This document shows, one piece after another, positions 42,977-51,317 of a DNA stretch of 64,000 nucleotides. Made by a program: the position numbers and the translations under genes. Location of the stretch: assembly GCF_004340205.1 (NCBI RefSeq), contig NZ_SLWB01000003.1, positions 62,001-126,000 on the forward strand. The letters are read 5' to 3'. Each line of letters starts with the position of its first letter. The first letter of the stretch is position 1. The DNA comes from Acetobacteroides hydrogenigenes (GTDB lineage: Bacteria; Bacteroidota; Bacteroidia; Bacteroidales; ZOR0009). The notes beneath the pieces were generated by a model. The model worked only from the letters and a program-made list of their open reading frames with translations, ran no database searches and was not told the origin of the DNA.

Positions 42977-44455
42977 ATGAAACGGAGTATACTACTAGTC
43001 GCGCTGGTTGCGATGCAGCTTTGCAGCTTTGCGCAGGCCATCTACGAGGACGAGCGCTACGTGCCCGAAACCGATCCGCTGGCATCGGCGAAGATTAAGC
43101 AGTGGCAGGGCCTTAAGTTTGGGCTTCTGATGCACTGGGGAACCTACAGCCAGTGGGGGATTGTGGAAAGCTGGCAGCTTTGCCCCGAGGACGAAGGCTG
43201 GTGCCAGCGTACCGCCGGAAAGAACACCCACAGCTACTTCGACTACAAGAAGGAGTACGAGGGGCTAAAGAACACCTTCAATCCATCGAAGTTCGATCCC
43301 AACCTTTGGGCAAAGGCCGCTAAGGATGCCGGCATGCGCTACGTGGTATTTACCACCAAGCACCACGACGGCTTCTGCATGTTCGACTCTAAGTACACGA
43401 ACTACAAGGTAACCGATAAGGATTGCCCTTTCTCGGCTAACCCCAAGGCCAACATCGCTAAGGAGGTCTTCAGCGCCTTCCGTAACCAGGGCCTTTGGGC
43501 CGGAGCCTACTTCTCTAAGCCCGACTGGCACTGCGAGTCGTACTGGGATCCCTACTATCCTCCTTTTGATAGAAACGTAAACTACGATCCCGAGGCTTAC
43601 CCCGAGAAGTGGAACAAGTACGTGGAGTTTACCCACAACCAAATCCTCGAGCTGCTATCGGACTACGGAAAGATCGACATCCTTTGGCTAGATGGCGGCT
43701 GGGTTGCCAAGAAGAAGTCGGAGGATATTGCTGCAGCCTACAAGGGAATGGCTGCCGAGGCTAAGAGCGGCTTCCTTAAGCATCGTATCGTAAATCAGGA
43801 TATAAAGATGGACGAGCTGGTGGTAAAGGCTCGCCAGAAGCAGCCCGGCCTTATTGTGGTAGACCGCGCCGTGCATGGCAAGAACCAGAACTACCTAACC
43901 CCCGAGAATAGGGTGCCCGAAAAGTCGCTTCCCTACCCTTGGGAGTCGTGCATCATAGCCGGCGGTGGCTGGTCGTACGTACCTAACGCCAAGTTCATGA
44001 GCGGTCGCGAGGGTATTCAACTTTTGGTAGATATCGTAGCAAAGGGTGGTAACCTTCTTCTAAACATAGCACCAGGCCCCGATGGAACTTGGCCAGATGG
44101 CGCCTACAACCTTCTTAAGGAGTACGGCAGCTGGATGAAGGTAAACAGCCAGGCTATCTACAATACAAATGCCGTTGCCCCGTTTAAGGAGGGAAACATT
44201 TGCCTAACCCAAAAGCCCGATGGAAAAACCTACTTCATCTATATGGCCAAGGAGGGCGAGCGCGAGCTGCCAGCCGAGATTCATGTAACATCTCACCAAC
44301 CAGCATCGGGAGCCAAGGTAATGCTGCTTGGCTACAAGGGCAACCTCAGTTGGAAGAAGGATGGTGCAGGATTCCGCATTTCAATCCCTGCTAAGCTTCG
44401 TAAGAATCCGCCTTGCAGCTACGCATGGTGTTTCGAGGTGTCGAAGCTGAAGTAA
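42977..44455 (+). CDS. Alpha-L-fucosidase, glycoside hydrolase family 29
   Basis: 492 residues with a signal peptide (MKRSILLVALVAMQLCSFAQA). The (beta/alpha)8 domain shows FGLLMHWGTYSQWG, FTTKHHDGFCMFDSKYTNY and the nucleophile Asp239 in ILWLDGGW. The acid/base residue varies in the family and is not fixed here. A C-terminal beta-sandwich (about 400-492) ends the chain. It hydrolyses terminal alpha-L-fucose from glycans. Monocistronic: own -7 box and terminator at 44483. No other fucose gene is in the window. Confidence 0.93.
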   Translation: MKRSILLVALVAMQLCSFAQAIYEDERYVPETDPLASAKIKQWQGLKFGLLMHWGTYSQWGIVESWQLCPEDEGWCQRTAGKNTHSYFDYKKEYEGLKNTFNPSKFDPNLWAKAAKDAGMRYVVFTTKHHDGFCMFDSKYTNYKVTDKDCPFSANPKANIAKEVFSAFRNQGLWAGAYFSKPDWHCESYWDPYYPPFDRNVNYDPEAYPEKWNKYVEFTHNQILELLSDYGKIDILWLDGGWVAKKKSEDIAAAYKGMAAEAKSGFLKHRIVNQDIKMDELVVKARQKQPGLIVVDRAVHGKNQNYLTPENRVPEKSLPYPWESCIIAGGGWSYVPNAKFMSGREGIQLLVDIVAKGGNLLLNIAPGPDGTWPDGAYNLLKEYGSWMKVNSQAIYNTNAVAPFKEGNICLTQKPDGKTYFIYMAKEGERELPAEIHVTSHQPASGAKVMLLGYKGNLSWKKDGAGFRISIPAKLRKNPPCSYAWCFEVSKLK

Positions 44456-44482
44456 AAGAGAATACCGTAAAGTTAGATATTG

Positions 44483-44520
44483 GCGGCTGCTCCTGATAAT
44501 CGGAGCAGCCGCTTTGCTTT
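44483..44520 (+). terminator. Fucosidase terminator
   Basis: GCGGCTGCTCC (44483-44493) pairs with GGAGCAGCCGC (44502-44512), followed by a T-rich tract. Beyond it, 44523-44585 is a degenerate ATCGCA/ATCTCA microsatellite. Confidence 0.85.
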
Positions 44521-44592
44521 TATCGCACATCTCAAATCGCAAATCGCAAATCTCACATCTCAAATCGCATCTCGCATATCTCATTAAATAGT

Positions 44593-44600
44593 TACCTTTG
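44593..44600 (+). promoter_or_regulatory. -7 element of the ABC-F gene
   Basis: TACCTTTG, a match to TAnnTTTG, 19 bases before the ATG at 44620, giving a leader of about 13 bases. Confidence 0.6.
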
Positions 44601-44619
44601 GCCAAAATTTAGTACGTCC

Positions 44620-46500
44620 ATGTCAGCATTTCTACAAGTCGATAACCTATCCAAGTCGTTTGGCGATTTAGTCCTATTCGAAAACCTCTCCTTCGGCATC
44701 AACGAGGGCGATCGCGTGGCCCTTATTGCCCGAAATGGGGCAGGGAAGACCACCCTGCTCAGCATGATTGCCGGTAAGGAGGGTATTGATAAAGGATCGG
44801 TCATCTTCCGTAACGATATTCGGGTAGGATACCTCGAGCAGAGCCCCGAGTTTAAGGCCGGGATGTCGGTGCTCGATGCGGCTTTCACCTCATCCAGCGA
44901 GGCGGTGCACCTGATTGCCCGCTACGAGGAGATGGTAAAGCACAACCAAACCGATGGTCTCGACGAGGTGCTGCACCAGATGGACGTGCTCAAGGCTTGG
45001 GATTTGGAGGTAAAGGCTAAGATGATCCTCTCGCAGCTTAAGATCGACGATTTCGAGCAGAAGGTCGAAACCCTTTCGGGAGGGCAGCAGAAGCGCGTGG
45101 CGCTGGCCAACGTGCTGCTCAACGAGCCCGATTTCCTCATCCTCGACGAGCCCACCAACCACCTCGATCTCGAGATGGTGGAGTGGTTGGAGGATTACCT
45201 CGCCAAAACCCGCATTACCCTGCTAATGGTAACGCACGACCGCTACTTCCTCGATCGTGTCTGTAACACCATCCTCGAATTAGACCATGGCGTTATAATC
45301 CCCTACCGCGGCAACTACAGCTACTACCTCGAGAAGCGCGATGAGCGCATCGCCAGTTTCAACGCCGAGGTCGATAAGGCGCAGAACCTTTTCCGCCGCG
45401 AGTTGGAGTGGATGCGCCGCCAGCCATCGGCCCGCGGAACCAAGCAGAAGGCTCGTATCGACTCCTTCTATACGCTCAAGGATAAGGCCTCGCAGAAGCG
45501 CAACGATGGCTCAGTGCGTTTGGAGGTAGAGGCATCGCGTTTGGGTAGTAAGATTTTCGAGATGCACAACGTCAGCAAGCGCTTTGGCGATAAGGTGATT
45601 TTGGATGATCTTACCTATACCTTCTCGCGCTTCGAAAAGTTGGGCGTTATCGGCAAGAATGGAACGGGTAAATCCACCTTCCTTAATACGCTGGTGGGAA
45701 CCATTAAGCCAGATTCTGGTAAGATTGATATCGGCGAAACCGTTGTGTTTGGCTACTACCGCCAGGAGGGCCTGCAGTTCGACGAGCAGATGAAGGTGAT
45801 TGATGCCGCCCGTCAGATAGCCGAAGTGGTGAAGCTGGGCGATGGTACCAACCTCACCGTATCGCAGTTCCTAAACCACTTCCTGTTCCCGCCCGAGGTG
45901 CAGCACAACTACATCTACAAGCTAAGCGGTGGCGAGAAGCGTCGCCTATACCTCTGCACCATCCTGATGCAGAACCCCAACTTCCTCATCCTCGACGAGC
46001 CCACCAACGACCTCGACATTATGACGCTTCAGGTGCTCGAAGATTACCTCCAGAACTTTACCGGCTGTGTAATCGTCGTATCGCACGACCGCTACTTTAT
46101 GGATAAGGTGGTAGACCACATCTTCGCCTTCGAGGGTGATGGCGAAATAAAGGACTTCCCCGGCAACTACAGCGACTACCGCGAGTGGGCAATCCAGCGC
46201 GAGCAGGAGCAGCGTGAAGCTCAAAAGGCCGTACAGCAAGCTGCTGTATCGAAGGATAAGCCTGCTGTTAAGGAAACCAGCCGTCCGCGTAAGATGACCT
46301 TCAACGAGAAGCGCGAGTACGAGCGCTTAGAGCAGGAAATTGCCGATTTGGAGACCGAAAAGGCGCTGATCGAGCAGCAGCTTAACTCTGGAGCGCTCAG
46401 CGCCGACGAACTTATCGAAAAGTCGAATCGTATAGGTGTGGTTATCGAACTTATCGACGAAAAATCGATGCGTTGGCTGGAACTTTCGGAGCTAGCATAA
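44620..46500 (+). CDS. ABC-F family ATPase (ribosome-associated)
   Basis: 626 residues, soluble, two ABC domains in one chain. Domain 1: Walker A ARNGAGKTT (37-45) and signature LSGGQQKR; domain 2: Walker A GKNGTGKST (345-353) and signature LSGGEKRR. Both have ILDEPTN Walker B motifs. Between them is the basic interdomain linker with RRELEWMRRQPSARGTKQKAR, typical of ABC-F proteins that work in the ribosomal E site. A C-terminal coiled coil (about 550-626) resembles that of Uup. Role in translation inferred; not an exporter. Ends nine bases before the convergent lpxR gene. Confidence 0.93.
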   Translation: MSAFLQVDNLSKSFGDLVLFENLSFGINEGDRVALIARNGAGKTTLLSMIAGKEGIDKGSVIFRNDIRVGYLEQSPEFKAGMSVLDAAFTSSSEAVHLIARYEEMVKHNQTDGLDEVLHQMDVLKAWDLEVKAKMILSQLKIDDFEQKVETLSGGQQKRVALANVLLNEPDFLILDEPTNHLDLEMVEWLEDYLAKTRITLLMVTHDRYFLDRVCNTILELDHGVIIPYRGNYSYYLEKRDERIASFNAEVDKAQNLFRRELEWMRRQPSARGTKQKARIDSFYTLKDKASQKRNDGSVRLEVEASRLGSKIFEMHNVSKRFGDKVILDDLTYTFSRFEKLGVIGKNGTGKSTFLNTLVGTIKPDSGKIDIGETVVFGYYRQEGLQFDEQMKVIDAARQIAEVVKLGDGTNLTVSQFLNHFLFPPEVQHNYIYKLSGGEKRRLYLCTILMQNPNFLILDEPTNDLDIMTLQVLEDYLQNFTGCVIVVSHDRYFMDKVVDHIFAFEGDGEIKDFPGNYSDYREWAIQREQEQREAQKAVQQAAVSKDKPAVKETSRPRKMTFNEKREYERLEQEIADLETEKALIEQQLNSGALSADELIEKSNRIGVVIELIDEKSMRWLELSELA

Positions 46501-46510
46501 AAATAAACCA

Positions 46511-47518
46511 TTACATCTTAATGCCAAGTTTCACGCTTGCGTACTCGTGTGCTGGTAACCCTTTTATTTCTGCCGATTGCAGGTGCTCCTGAAATGTTAT
46601 CGAAAACCATTTATTGACGTAGTGTAACGCCCAACTATAGCCGTATACAAGGCGCTCCATTTGGTCGCGGTTAATATGGTAGTATTTTGATTCAGGTTGT
46701 CCCCATGCTCTTCCTGGAGAGTTCGTAGGTCCTCCCTCAAGTAGCGAGTTTCCTTGTACAAACTTTAGGAAAGGCTCTACAGTGAGGTATAGTTGCCTTT
46801 TGATGGTGCTCTTATCTCTTACAAATAGCCAGGTGCATGGGTCAAAGAAGGAATAGTGTCTTCCAAATCTGAAAATAGGGCCTAATCTAAAGGTGTTGTG
46901 AAGGGTGCCTAACTGTAGTTCTGTATTGCCTATAATTTCTACGCGCGAAGTGCTGTAAATAAGCTTGTCAAAAGCGAACGTATAGCAAATTGCGAGATCG
47001 TTCGGTAGCTGGTGTTTCCAGCCCTGAGGAATATTCGTCCCAAATACTTTTCGATGGAGGAACGATTGTATCTCATATCCTAAAGCAGCAGGTCCTTGTA
47101 CCCCAAGGGTGAGGGTTGAGGTAAACGAGTAATCCTTTTCCAAAAAACGGTTGCCATAGTTTGCTACAAGAAGTGCAGCATAGGGGTAGTCGCCAACCTG
47201 TAAGTTCGGATTCCCTATATGGTGGGGTGTGTAAATTTGATGCTCTAGCGAAAACGAGCGAATGCGAAAGGCGTTATCGGATGAGGCAATTGCTATTCTA
47301 TCAAATAGATTTTTTTTCTTTACCGGAGAGGTGAACCCTAGCAGCATACCTTCCGAGTAGTAACGGTCATTTCCCCTTATCTTGATGCTTATGTAGTCAT
47401 TTTCGACGTTAAAGTTAAAGGTTGTGGTGTACTTCAGATCCTGACCTTGACCTAAAGAAAATGATAGGTCAAGTAATGTTGCTATAAATAGTTTCTTGAG
47501 AAATGGGTTGACTGCCAT
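46511..47518 (-). CDS. lpxR: LpxR-like lipid A deacylase (DUF2219)
   Basis: 335 residues with a signal peptide (about 1-26). The mature chain is an outer-membrane beta-barrel. Early in it, VENDYISIKIRGNDRYYSEGM matches the LpxR active-site region (Asn, Asp and a following Thr/Ser near the surface), and GWKHQLPND fits the conserved W-x-H-Q-x-x-N strand. LpxR removes the 3'-acyloxyacyl chain from lipid A. Here Ser replaces the usual Thr after RYY, so activity is inferred. Monocistronic. Confidence 0.85.
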   Translation of the reverse strand: MAVNPFLKKLFIATLLDLSFSLGQGQDLKYTTTFNFNVENDYISIKIRGNDRYYSEGMLLGFTSPVKKKNLFDRIAIASSDNAFRIRSFSLEHQIYTPHHIGNPNLQVGDYPYAALLVANYGNRFLEKDYSFTSTLTLGVQGPAALGYEIQSFLHRKVFGTNIPQGWKHQLPNDLAICYTFAFDKLIYSTSRVEIIGNTELQLGTLHNTFRLGPIFRFGRHYSFFDPCTWLFVRDKSTIKRQLYLTVEPFLKFVQGNSLLEGGPTNSPGRAWGQPESKYYHINRDQMERLVYGYSWALHYVNKWFSITFQEHLQSAEIKGLPAHEYASVKLGIKM

Positions 47519-47609
47519 AAAATGCTGCTGTTATGCATAAAATAGCAAACAGCAAAATGCACCATGGTGTTGCATCCGCTATCGTAAATCACAGCGTAAG
47601 TGATACCCT

Positions 47610-48509
47610 TTAGTGTCGCTTATTGGTGTCCTTTGCCGATTTCTGAATTTGGTTGTTTAGGGCTATCATCTCATCTTTTCTTAAGTTACGCCATTGTCCC
47701 TCTTTAAGGTCATTCAGTTCGATATTCATGATGCGGATACGCTTTAGCTTAGTTACCTCGTAGCCGAAATATTCGCACATACGGCGTATCTGCCGATTTA
47801 AACCCTGCTTCAGGATGATAATAAACGTGTTTTCGGAGAGTTTTTCGATAACGCACTTGCGAGTATTTACCCCGAGGATAGGTACTCCGCTTGCCATGCG
47901 CTTAACGAAGCTTTCGGTGATGGGCTTATTCACCGTTACAATGTACTCCTTTTCGTGGTTGTTGCCGGCGCGTAGTATCTTATTTACAATATCGCCATCG
48001 TTAGTTAGCAGGATCAGCCCCTGCGAATCCTTGTCAAGGCGGCCAATGGGAAAGATGCGCTTCTCGTGCGAGATATAGTCTATGATGTTGCTTTTATCCT
48101 TTCTGTCGGTGGTGGAGGTGATGCCTACAGGCTTATTAAAGGCAATGTAAACCATCTCTTCATCGCCAGCAATAAGCTGGCCATTAACCTTTACTGCTTG
48201 TCCAGGTAGAACTCGGTCGCCCATTCCCGCCTTTACGCCGTTAATGGTAACGCGTCCCTGTTCTACTAGTTTGTCGGCCTCGCGTCGTGAGCAGAATCCT
48301 GTTTCACTAATATATTTATTGATGCGCGTATCTTCGCTCTTATCCGTATGAACGATTATTTTTTCTTTTTTTGGGGAATTAGCCTCGCTGCTGCGTTGTG
48401 CGGAGCTTTGTTTTTTTGTAGGGCAACTAGTACCCGAACGTTTCGTGATTTTAGACTTGCTATGTCGGTCTGCCGAAGGCTTACCGCTGGTTGTTGCCCT
48501 TTTTTTCAT
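47610..48509 (-). CDS. rluF: 23S rRNA pseudouridine synthase, RluF-like
   Basis: 299 residues. A basic, Ser/Lys-rich, probably disordered N-terminus (1-60) precedes an S4 RNA-binding domain (about 61-115, [21 protein letters not shown]) and the RsuA/RluF-type catalytic domain with [17 protein letters not shown], in which Asp159 is the nucleophile. RluF modifies U2604 of 23S rRNA; related RluB and RsuA differ in target, and I rely on the [27 protein letters not shown] pattern for the RluF call. Confidence 0.88.
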   Translation of the reverse strand: MKKRATTSGKPSADRHSKSKITKRSGTSCPTKKQSSAQRSSEANSPKKEKIIVHTDKSEDTRINKYISETGFCSRREADKLVEQGRVTINGVKAGMGDRVLPGQAVKVNGQLIAGDEEMVYIAFNKPVGITSTTDRKDKSNIIDYISHEKRIFPIGRLDKDSQGLILLTNDGDIVNKILRAGNNHEKEYIVTVNKPITESFVKRMASGVPILGVNTRKCVIEKLSENTFIIILKQGLNRQIRRMCEYFGYEVTKLKRIRIMNIELNDLKEGQWRNLRKDEMIALNNQIQKSAKDTNKRH

Positions 48510-48681
48510 CGCGCAAAGGTGTGCTATTATTTGAATGTGGACAATAGCTTTGGGAGAATTTAAACCATTCAGTGAAGAATATTTAGAAGTGGTTTGTTAT
48601 AGTTGGCAGAGATTAATATTATCTGGTTGGAAAGTTTTTATTGAAGGGTAATGTCACGTCAGACAATTGCATGGAACAACA

Positions 48682-48716
48682 AAAAGCCCTGCAAACTTAG
48701 TTTTTGCAGGGCTTTT
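48682..48716 (-). terminator. Terminator of the tRNA-Asp cluster
   Basis: AAAAGCCCTGCAAA (48682-48695) pairs with TTTGCAGGGCTTTT (48703-48716). On the minus strand it lies directly behind the last tRNA and is followed by a T-run. Confidence 0.88.
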
Positions 48717-48717
48717 G

Positions 48718-48791
48718 CGGTCCGGACGAGACTCGAACTCGCGACCTCCGCCGTGACAGGGCGGCATTCTAACCAACTGAACTACCGAACC
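48718..48791 (-). tRNA. tRNA-Asp (GTC), copy 4 in transcription order
   Basis: 74 bases without encoded CCA. Acceptor GGTTCGG/CCGGACC with discriminator G; anticodon stem CCGCC/GGCGG with loop CTGTCAC (anticodon GTC). T-arm GAGTTCGAGTC. Identical to the three neighbouring copies. Confidence 0.97.
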
Positions 48792-48833
48792 AATAATTTT
48801 TAAGAACTTGCTTTTACTTCCGCTTTTCTAGAG

Positions 48834-48907
48834 CGGTCCGGACGAGACTCGAACTCGCGACCTCCGCCGTGACAGGGCGGCATTCTAACCAACTGAACTA
48901 CCGAACC
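48834..48907 (-). tRNA. tRNA-Asp (GTC), copy 3
   Basis: Identical in sequence to the copy at 48718. The 42-base spacer between them is nearly the same as the other spacers, showing tandem duplication of tRNA plus spacer. Confidence 0.97.
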
Positions 48908-48945
48908 AATAATTTTAAGAACTTGCTTTCTTCCGCTTTCTAGAG

Positions 48946-49019
48946 CGGTCCGGACGAGACTCGAACTCGCGACCTCCGCCGTGACAGGGCGGCATTCTAA
49001 CCAACTGAACTACCGAACC
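48946..49019 (-). tRNA. tRNA-Asp (GTC), copy 2
   Basis: Identical to the other copies. The spacer to copy 3 is 38 bases and has lost a few bases relative to the others. Confidence 0.97.
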
Positions 49020-49060
49020 AAAATTTTTAAGAACTTGCTTTTACTTCCGCTTTTCTAGAG

Positions 49061-49134
49061 CGGTCCGGACGAGACTCGAACTCGCGACCTCCGCCGTGAC
49101 AGGGCGGCATTCTAACCAACTGAACTACCGAACC
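49061..49134 (-). tRNA. tRNA-Asp (GTC), copy 1 (promoter-proximal)
   Basis: Identical to the other copies and first after the promoter at 49181-49210. The four genes form one transcription unit ending at 48682. Confidence 0.97.
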
Positions 49135-49180
49135 AGGGTTGCTTTTGATTTTTGGCTTTTGCCTTTCCTCAATTGCGTTG

Positions 49181-49210
49181 CAAAGGTAGTAATTGATTTC
49201 TTATCCGCAA
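49181..49210 (-). promoter_or_regulatory. Complete Bacteroidota promoter of the tRNA-Asp cluster
   Basis: On the minus strand: TTG (49210-49208), 19 bases, then TACCTTTG (49188-49181). Both boxes and their spacing match the Bacteroidota consensus, the best promoter in the window. It lies 47 bases before the first tRNA. Confidence 0.8.
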
Positions 49211-49232
49211 TAGCTCGGTAAAAAAAATGGCG

Positions 49233-49772
49233 CTACTCTTTGCCGAAAATGCTAAAATTTACGCTGCCGTAGCTGCGTCTTTCGATGAAAAAGGGCTTGT
49301 TGCTGAACTCTCTGTCTTTCGAGTGTTCCAGTATAAACCATCCTTCGTCGGTAAGCAAATTTTTTTCAAAAATGATATCATGAAGCTGTTCAATTCCCTC
49401 CATGTCGTAGGGTGGATCGGCAAAAATGAGGTCGAACTTCTGGTTGCACCCCTTAAGAAAAATAAATGCATTTTGCTTTATGGCTCGGATCTGTTCCTTA
49501 AATCCTAGTTCCTCGATAGTCTTTTTAATAAACCCATGATGAACAGGGTTAAGCTCAACAGAAACAACGTCGGGGCATCCGCGCGAGGCTAGCTCGTAGC
49601 TTATTCCTCCTGTTCCCGAAAATAGGTCTAATGCCGAAATGTTTTCGAAGTTGTAGTTATTCGAAATAATGTTGAATAAGCTTTCTTTGGCAAAATCTGT
49701 AGTTGGTCGTGCCTTAAAATTCTTTGGAGGAACGATATGCTTTCCTCTGTACTTTCCGCTAACTATTCGCAT
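49233..49772 (-). CDS. rsmD: 16S rRNA (guanine966-N2)-methyltransferase
   Basis: 179 residues. The Rossmann SAM site is DLFSGTGG (49-56) and the catalytic motif is DPPY (119-122). The N-terminal MRIVSGKYRGKHI and RPTTDFAKESLFN are RsmD hallmarks. It methylates G966 of 16S rRNA during 30S assembly. Its ATG (49772) lies 10 bases inside the end of the DUF3822 gene, so the two are translationally coupled, a pairing known in Bacteroidota. Confidence 0.95.
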   Translation of the reverse strand: MRIVSGKYRGKHIVPPKNFKARPTTDFAKESLFNIISNNYNFENISALDLFSGTGGISYELASRGCPDVVSVELNPVHHGFIKKTIEELGFKEQIRAIKQNAFIFLKGCNQKFDLIFADPPYDMEGIEQLHDIIFEKNLLTDEGWFILEHSKDREFSNKPFFIERRSYGSVNFSIFGKE

Positions 49773-50617
49773 TCAACTAGCTTAAAAAGATTGGCAAACT
49801 GATGTTCTGCTCTGTATTTAAAAAGGTAGGAGTACTCAAATCCCTTAGGAACCAAGTCTAGCGCTAGGTTTGGCAGGTATTGGCTTAGCTCTGCGAAGCG
49901 AGTACTCTGCTTTTCTATGGTTCCGCTTACGTACACCTCTATATCGGCAGGTTTAATATCGTGCTCTTTAAGCAGGAGTAGCGCATAGTATACTAAATCG
50001 CTAGTGCTTTCGATGGTGTATGCTGTGTATATTTTTAGCTTGCCTCCATCCATAAGGCTAAAGCCTACCAAATTGTCATGAATAAATACAGATAGCTGGT
50101 ACTGGCTGGTTGTTTTCTCGGCTAGTTGTTTGGTGATTTGAGGTATGCTTTGGTTGTAGAACGAGACATTGGGATGAGCCTCTCTTGTTGCAGAGGTTAT
50201 GGGGATGGGGAGTGCATAAACCGAAACTATGCTACTATTTTTTATTCGAGCATGGTGAACTTCTACCTCGCTAGCAGAAAAGGGTATTAGAGCTTTTAGG
50301 TATTCGTATGATTTTTCCTTAATGAAGAACTCAGATGGAATAAGCGTAAACATTTGGCTTACGAGCATACATCTAACCTCTTTGTAGGGACGTTTTAGCA
50401 GCTCATCTTCCTTAAGAATTCGTTCAATATGGAAGCACAACTCGTCAAATGTTCCCGACAAGTTGGCTATAGCATAGTCTTTTAATGCTACAAATCGTTT
50501 AGTTCTGTCATCCATACAGCAAAAAGAAAATCCATTCAGGCTAACCTGAATGGATAACTTATACTGTTCGGTTTGCTCTAGAACTAACTTTTGATCAAGA
50601 AGTTCTTGCTTCACCAT
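49763..50617 (-). CDS. DUF3822 family protein
   Basis: 284 residues from the ATG at 50617; the open frame to 50641 overlaps the preceding gene's stop. The chain looks like an actin/ASKHA-type fold with two halves, each with paired strands: LSIQVSLNGFSFCCMDD at the start and QLSVFIHDNLVGFSLMDGGKLKIYTAY in the second. The family is found in Bacteroidota next to rsmD and its function is unknown. Four bases after the gene at 50622 and overlapping rsmD, so it is the middle gene of three. Confidence 0.88.
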   Translation of the reverse strand: MVKQELLDQKLVLEQTEQYKLSIQVSLNGFSFCCMDDRTKRFVALKDYAIANLSGTFDELCFHIERILKEDELLKRPYKEVRCMLVSQMFTLIPSEFFIKEKSYEYLKALIPFSASEVEVHHARIKNSSIVSVYALPIPITSATREAHPNVSFYNQSIPQITKQLAEKTTSQYQLSVFIHDNLVGFSLMDGGKLKIYTAYTIESTSDLVYYALLLLKEHDIKPADIEVYVSGTIEKQSTRFAELSQYLPNLALDLVPKGFEYSYLFKYRAEHQFANLFKLVECE

Positions 50618-50621
50618 AGTT

Positions 50622-51245
50622 TTACTCCCAGTTTCCAGCATTGTTGGTAGCTTCGGTAAGCGAACCTACTTTTAATCCTGGATATTTGTCTGCCTTTTTC
50701 TTCCCATAAGTTTTGTTTATAAGGATTTGCTTGAAATCCTCATCATCAATAACAAAGCTTCTGAAAATAATAGAATCTGGCGCTAATGCTTGGAAAACCT
50801 TAACAGGCACTTTTGAGGCTGTCATGATTTCTCCAGCACCCATTTCGAATTTAGCACCACCACCATAAGGAATGTATGGGAGAGAGTCTACTCTTGCTGT
50901 GTTGCCTTTGAAAAGCGAGTCAAGAACTCGAACCTGTACTTTAATACGCTTTAACAAGCCTTTTGCTACGGCAACAGAGTCGTCTGCCGAACCAATACGC
51001 TGCTCTACGTTAAAGTGACCAGTTTTCACAAAGTTAACAAGAGTGTCAAAGCTACCGGTGTACTTGCCAAACTCCGACTTGTATGCTACTTGAGCAGCGC
51101 GGATGTCTTTAAGTCTTTCGATAACTTTTCCATTACGTTTTGCTTGCTCATCCTCATATTGAATTGGTTTTGCAATACTCTTGTAAAGCAAATACCCCAA
51201 TCCTACTATAGCGATCAGGAGGGCAATCTGAAGCACTTTTTTCAT
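50622..51245 (-). CDS. Membrane-anchored protein of unknown function
   Basis: 207 residues. One N-terminal membrane segment (3-22) without a clear cleavage site, followed by KRNGKVIERLKDIRAAQVAYKSEFGKYTGSF, which resembles the helix of pilin-like proteins, then a mixed region. No catalytic motif is seen. It heads a three-gene unit with DUF3822 and rsmD, and its -7 box (51273-51280) overlaps that of the divergent helicase gene. Conserved in Bacteroidota as far as I know; role unknown. Confidence 0.8.
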   Translation of the reverse strand: MKKVLQIALLIAIVGLGYLLYKSIAKPIQYEDEQAKRNGKVIERLKDIRAAQVAYKSEFGKYTGSFDTLVNFVKTGHFNVEQRIGSADDSVAVAKGLLKRIKVQVRVLDSLFKGNTARVDSLPYIPYGGGAKFEMGAGEIMTASKVPVKVFQALAPDSIIFRSFVIDDEDFKQILINKTYGKKKADKYPGLKVGSLTEATNNAGNWE

Positions 51246-51260
51246 TTGACAGAATTAGTT

Positions 51261-51268
51261 TATGTTTG
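51261..51268 (+). promoter_or_regulatory. -7 element of the RecD-like helicase gene
   Basis: TATGTTTG, a match to TAnnTTTG, about 50 bases before the ATG at 51318. It is separated by four bases from the opposing -7 box at 51273. Confidence 0.5.
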
Positions 51269-51272
51269 CAGA

Positions 51273-51280
51273 CAAATATA
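51273..51280 (-). promoter_or_regulatory. -7 element of the 50622-51245 operon
   Basis: The minus strand reads TATATTTG, 28 bases before the ATG at 51245. RNA polymerase cannot occupy this and the opposing box at 51261 at once. Confidence 0.5.
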
Positions 51281-51317
51281 TAAAAAAACTCTAACAGGGG
51301 GGGAGTTTTCTTTTTTT

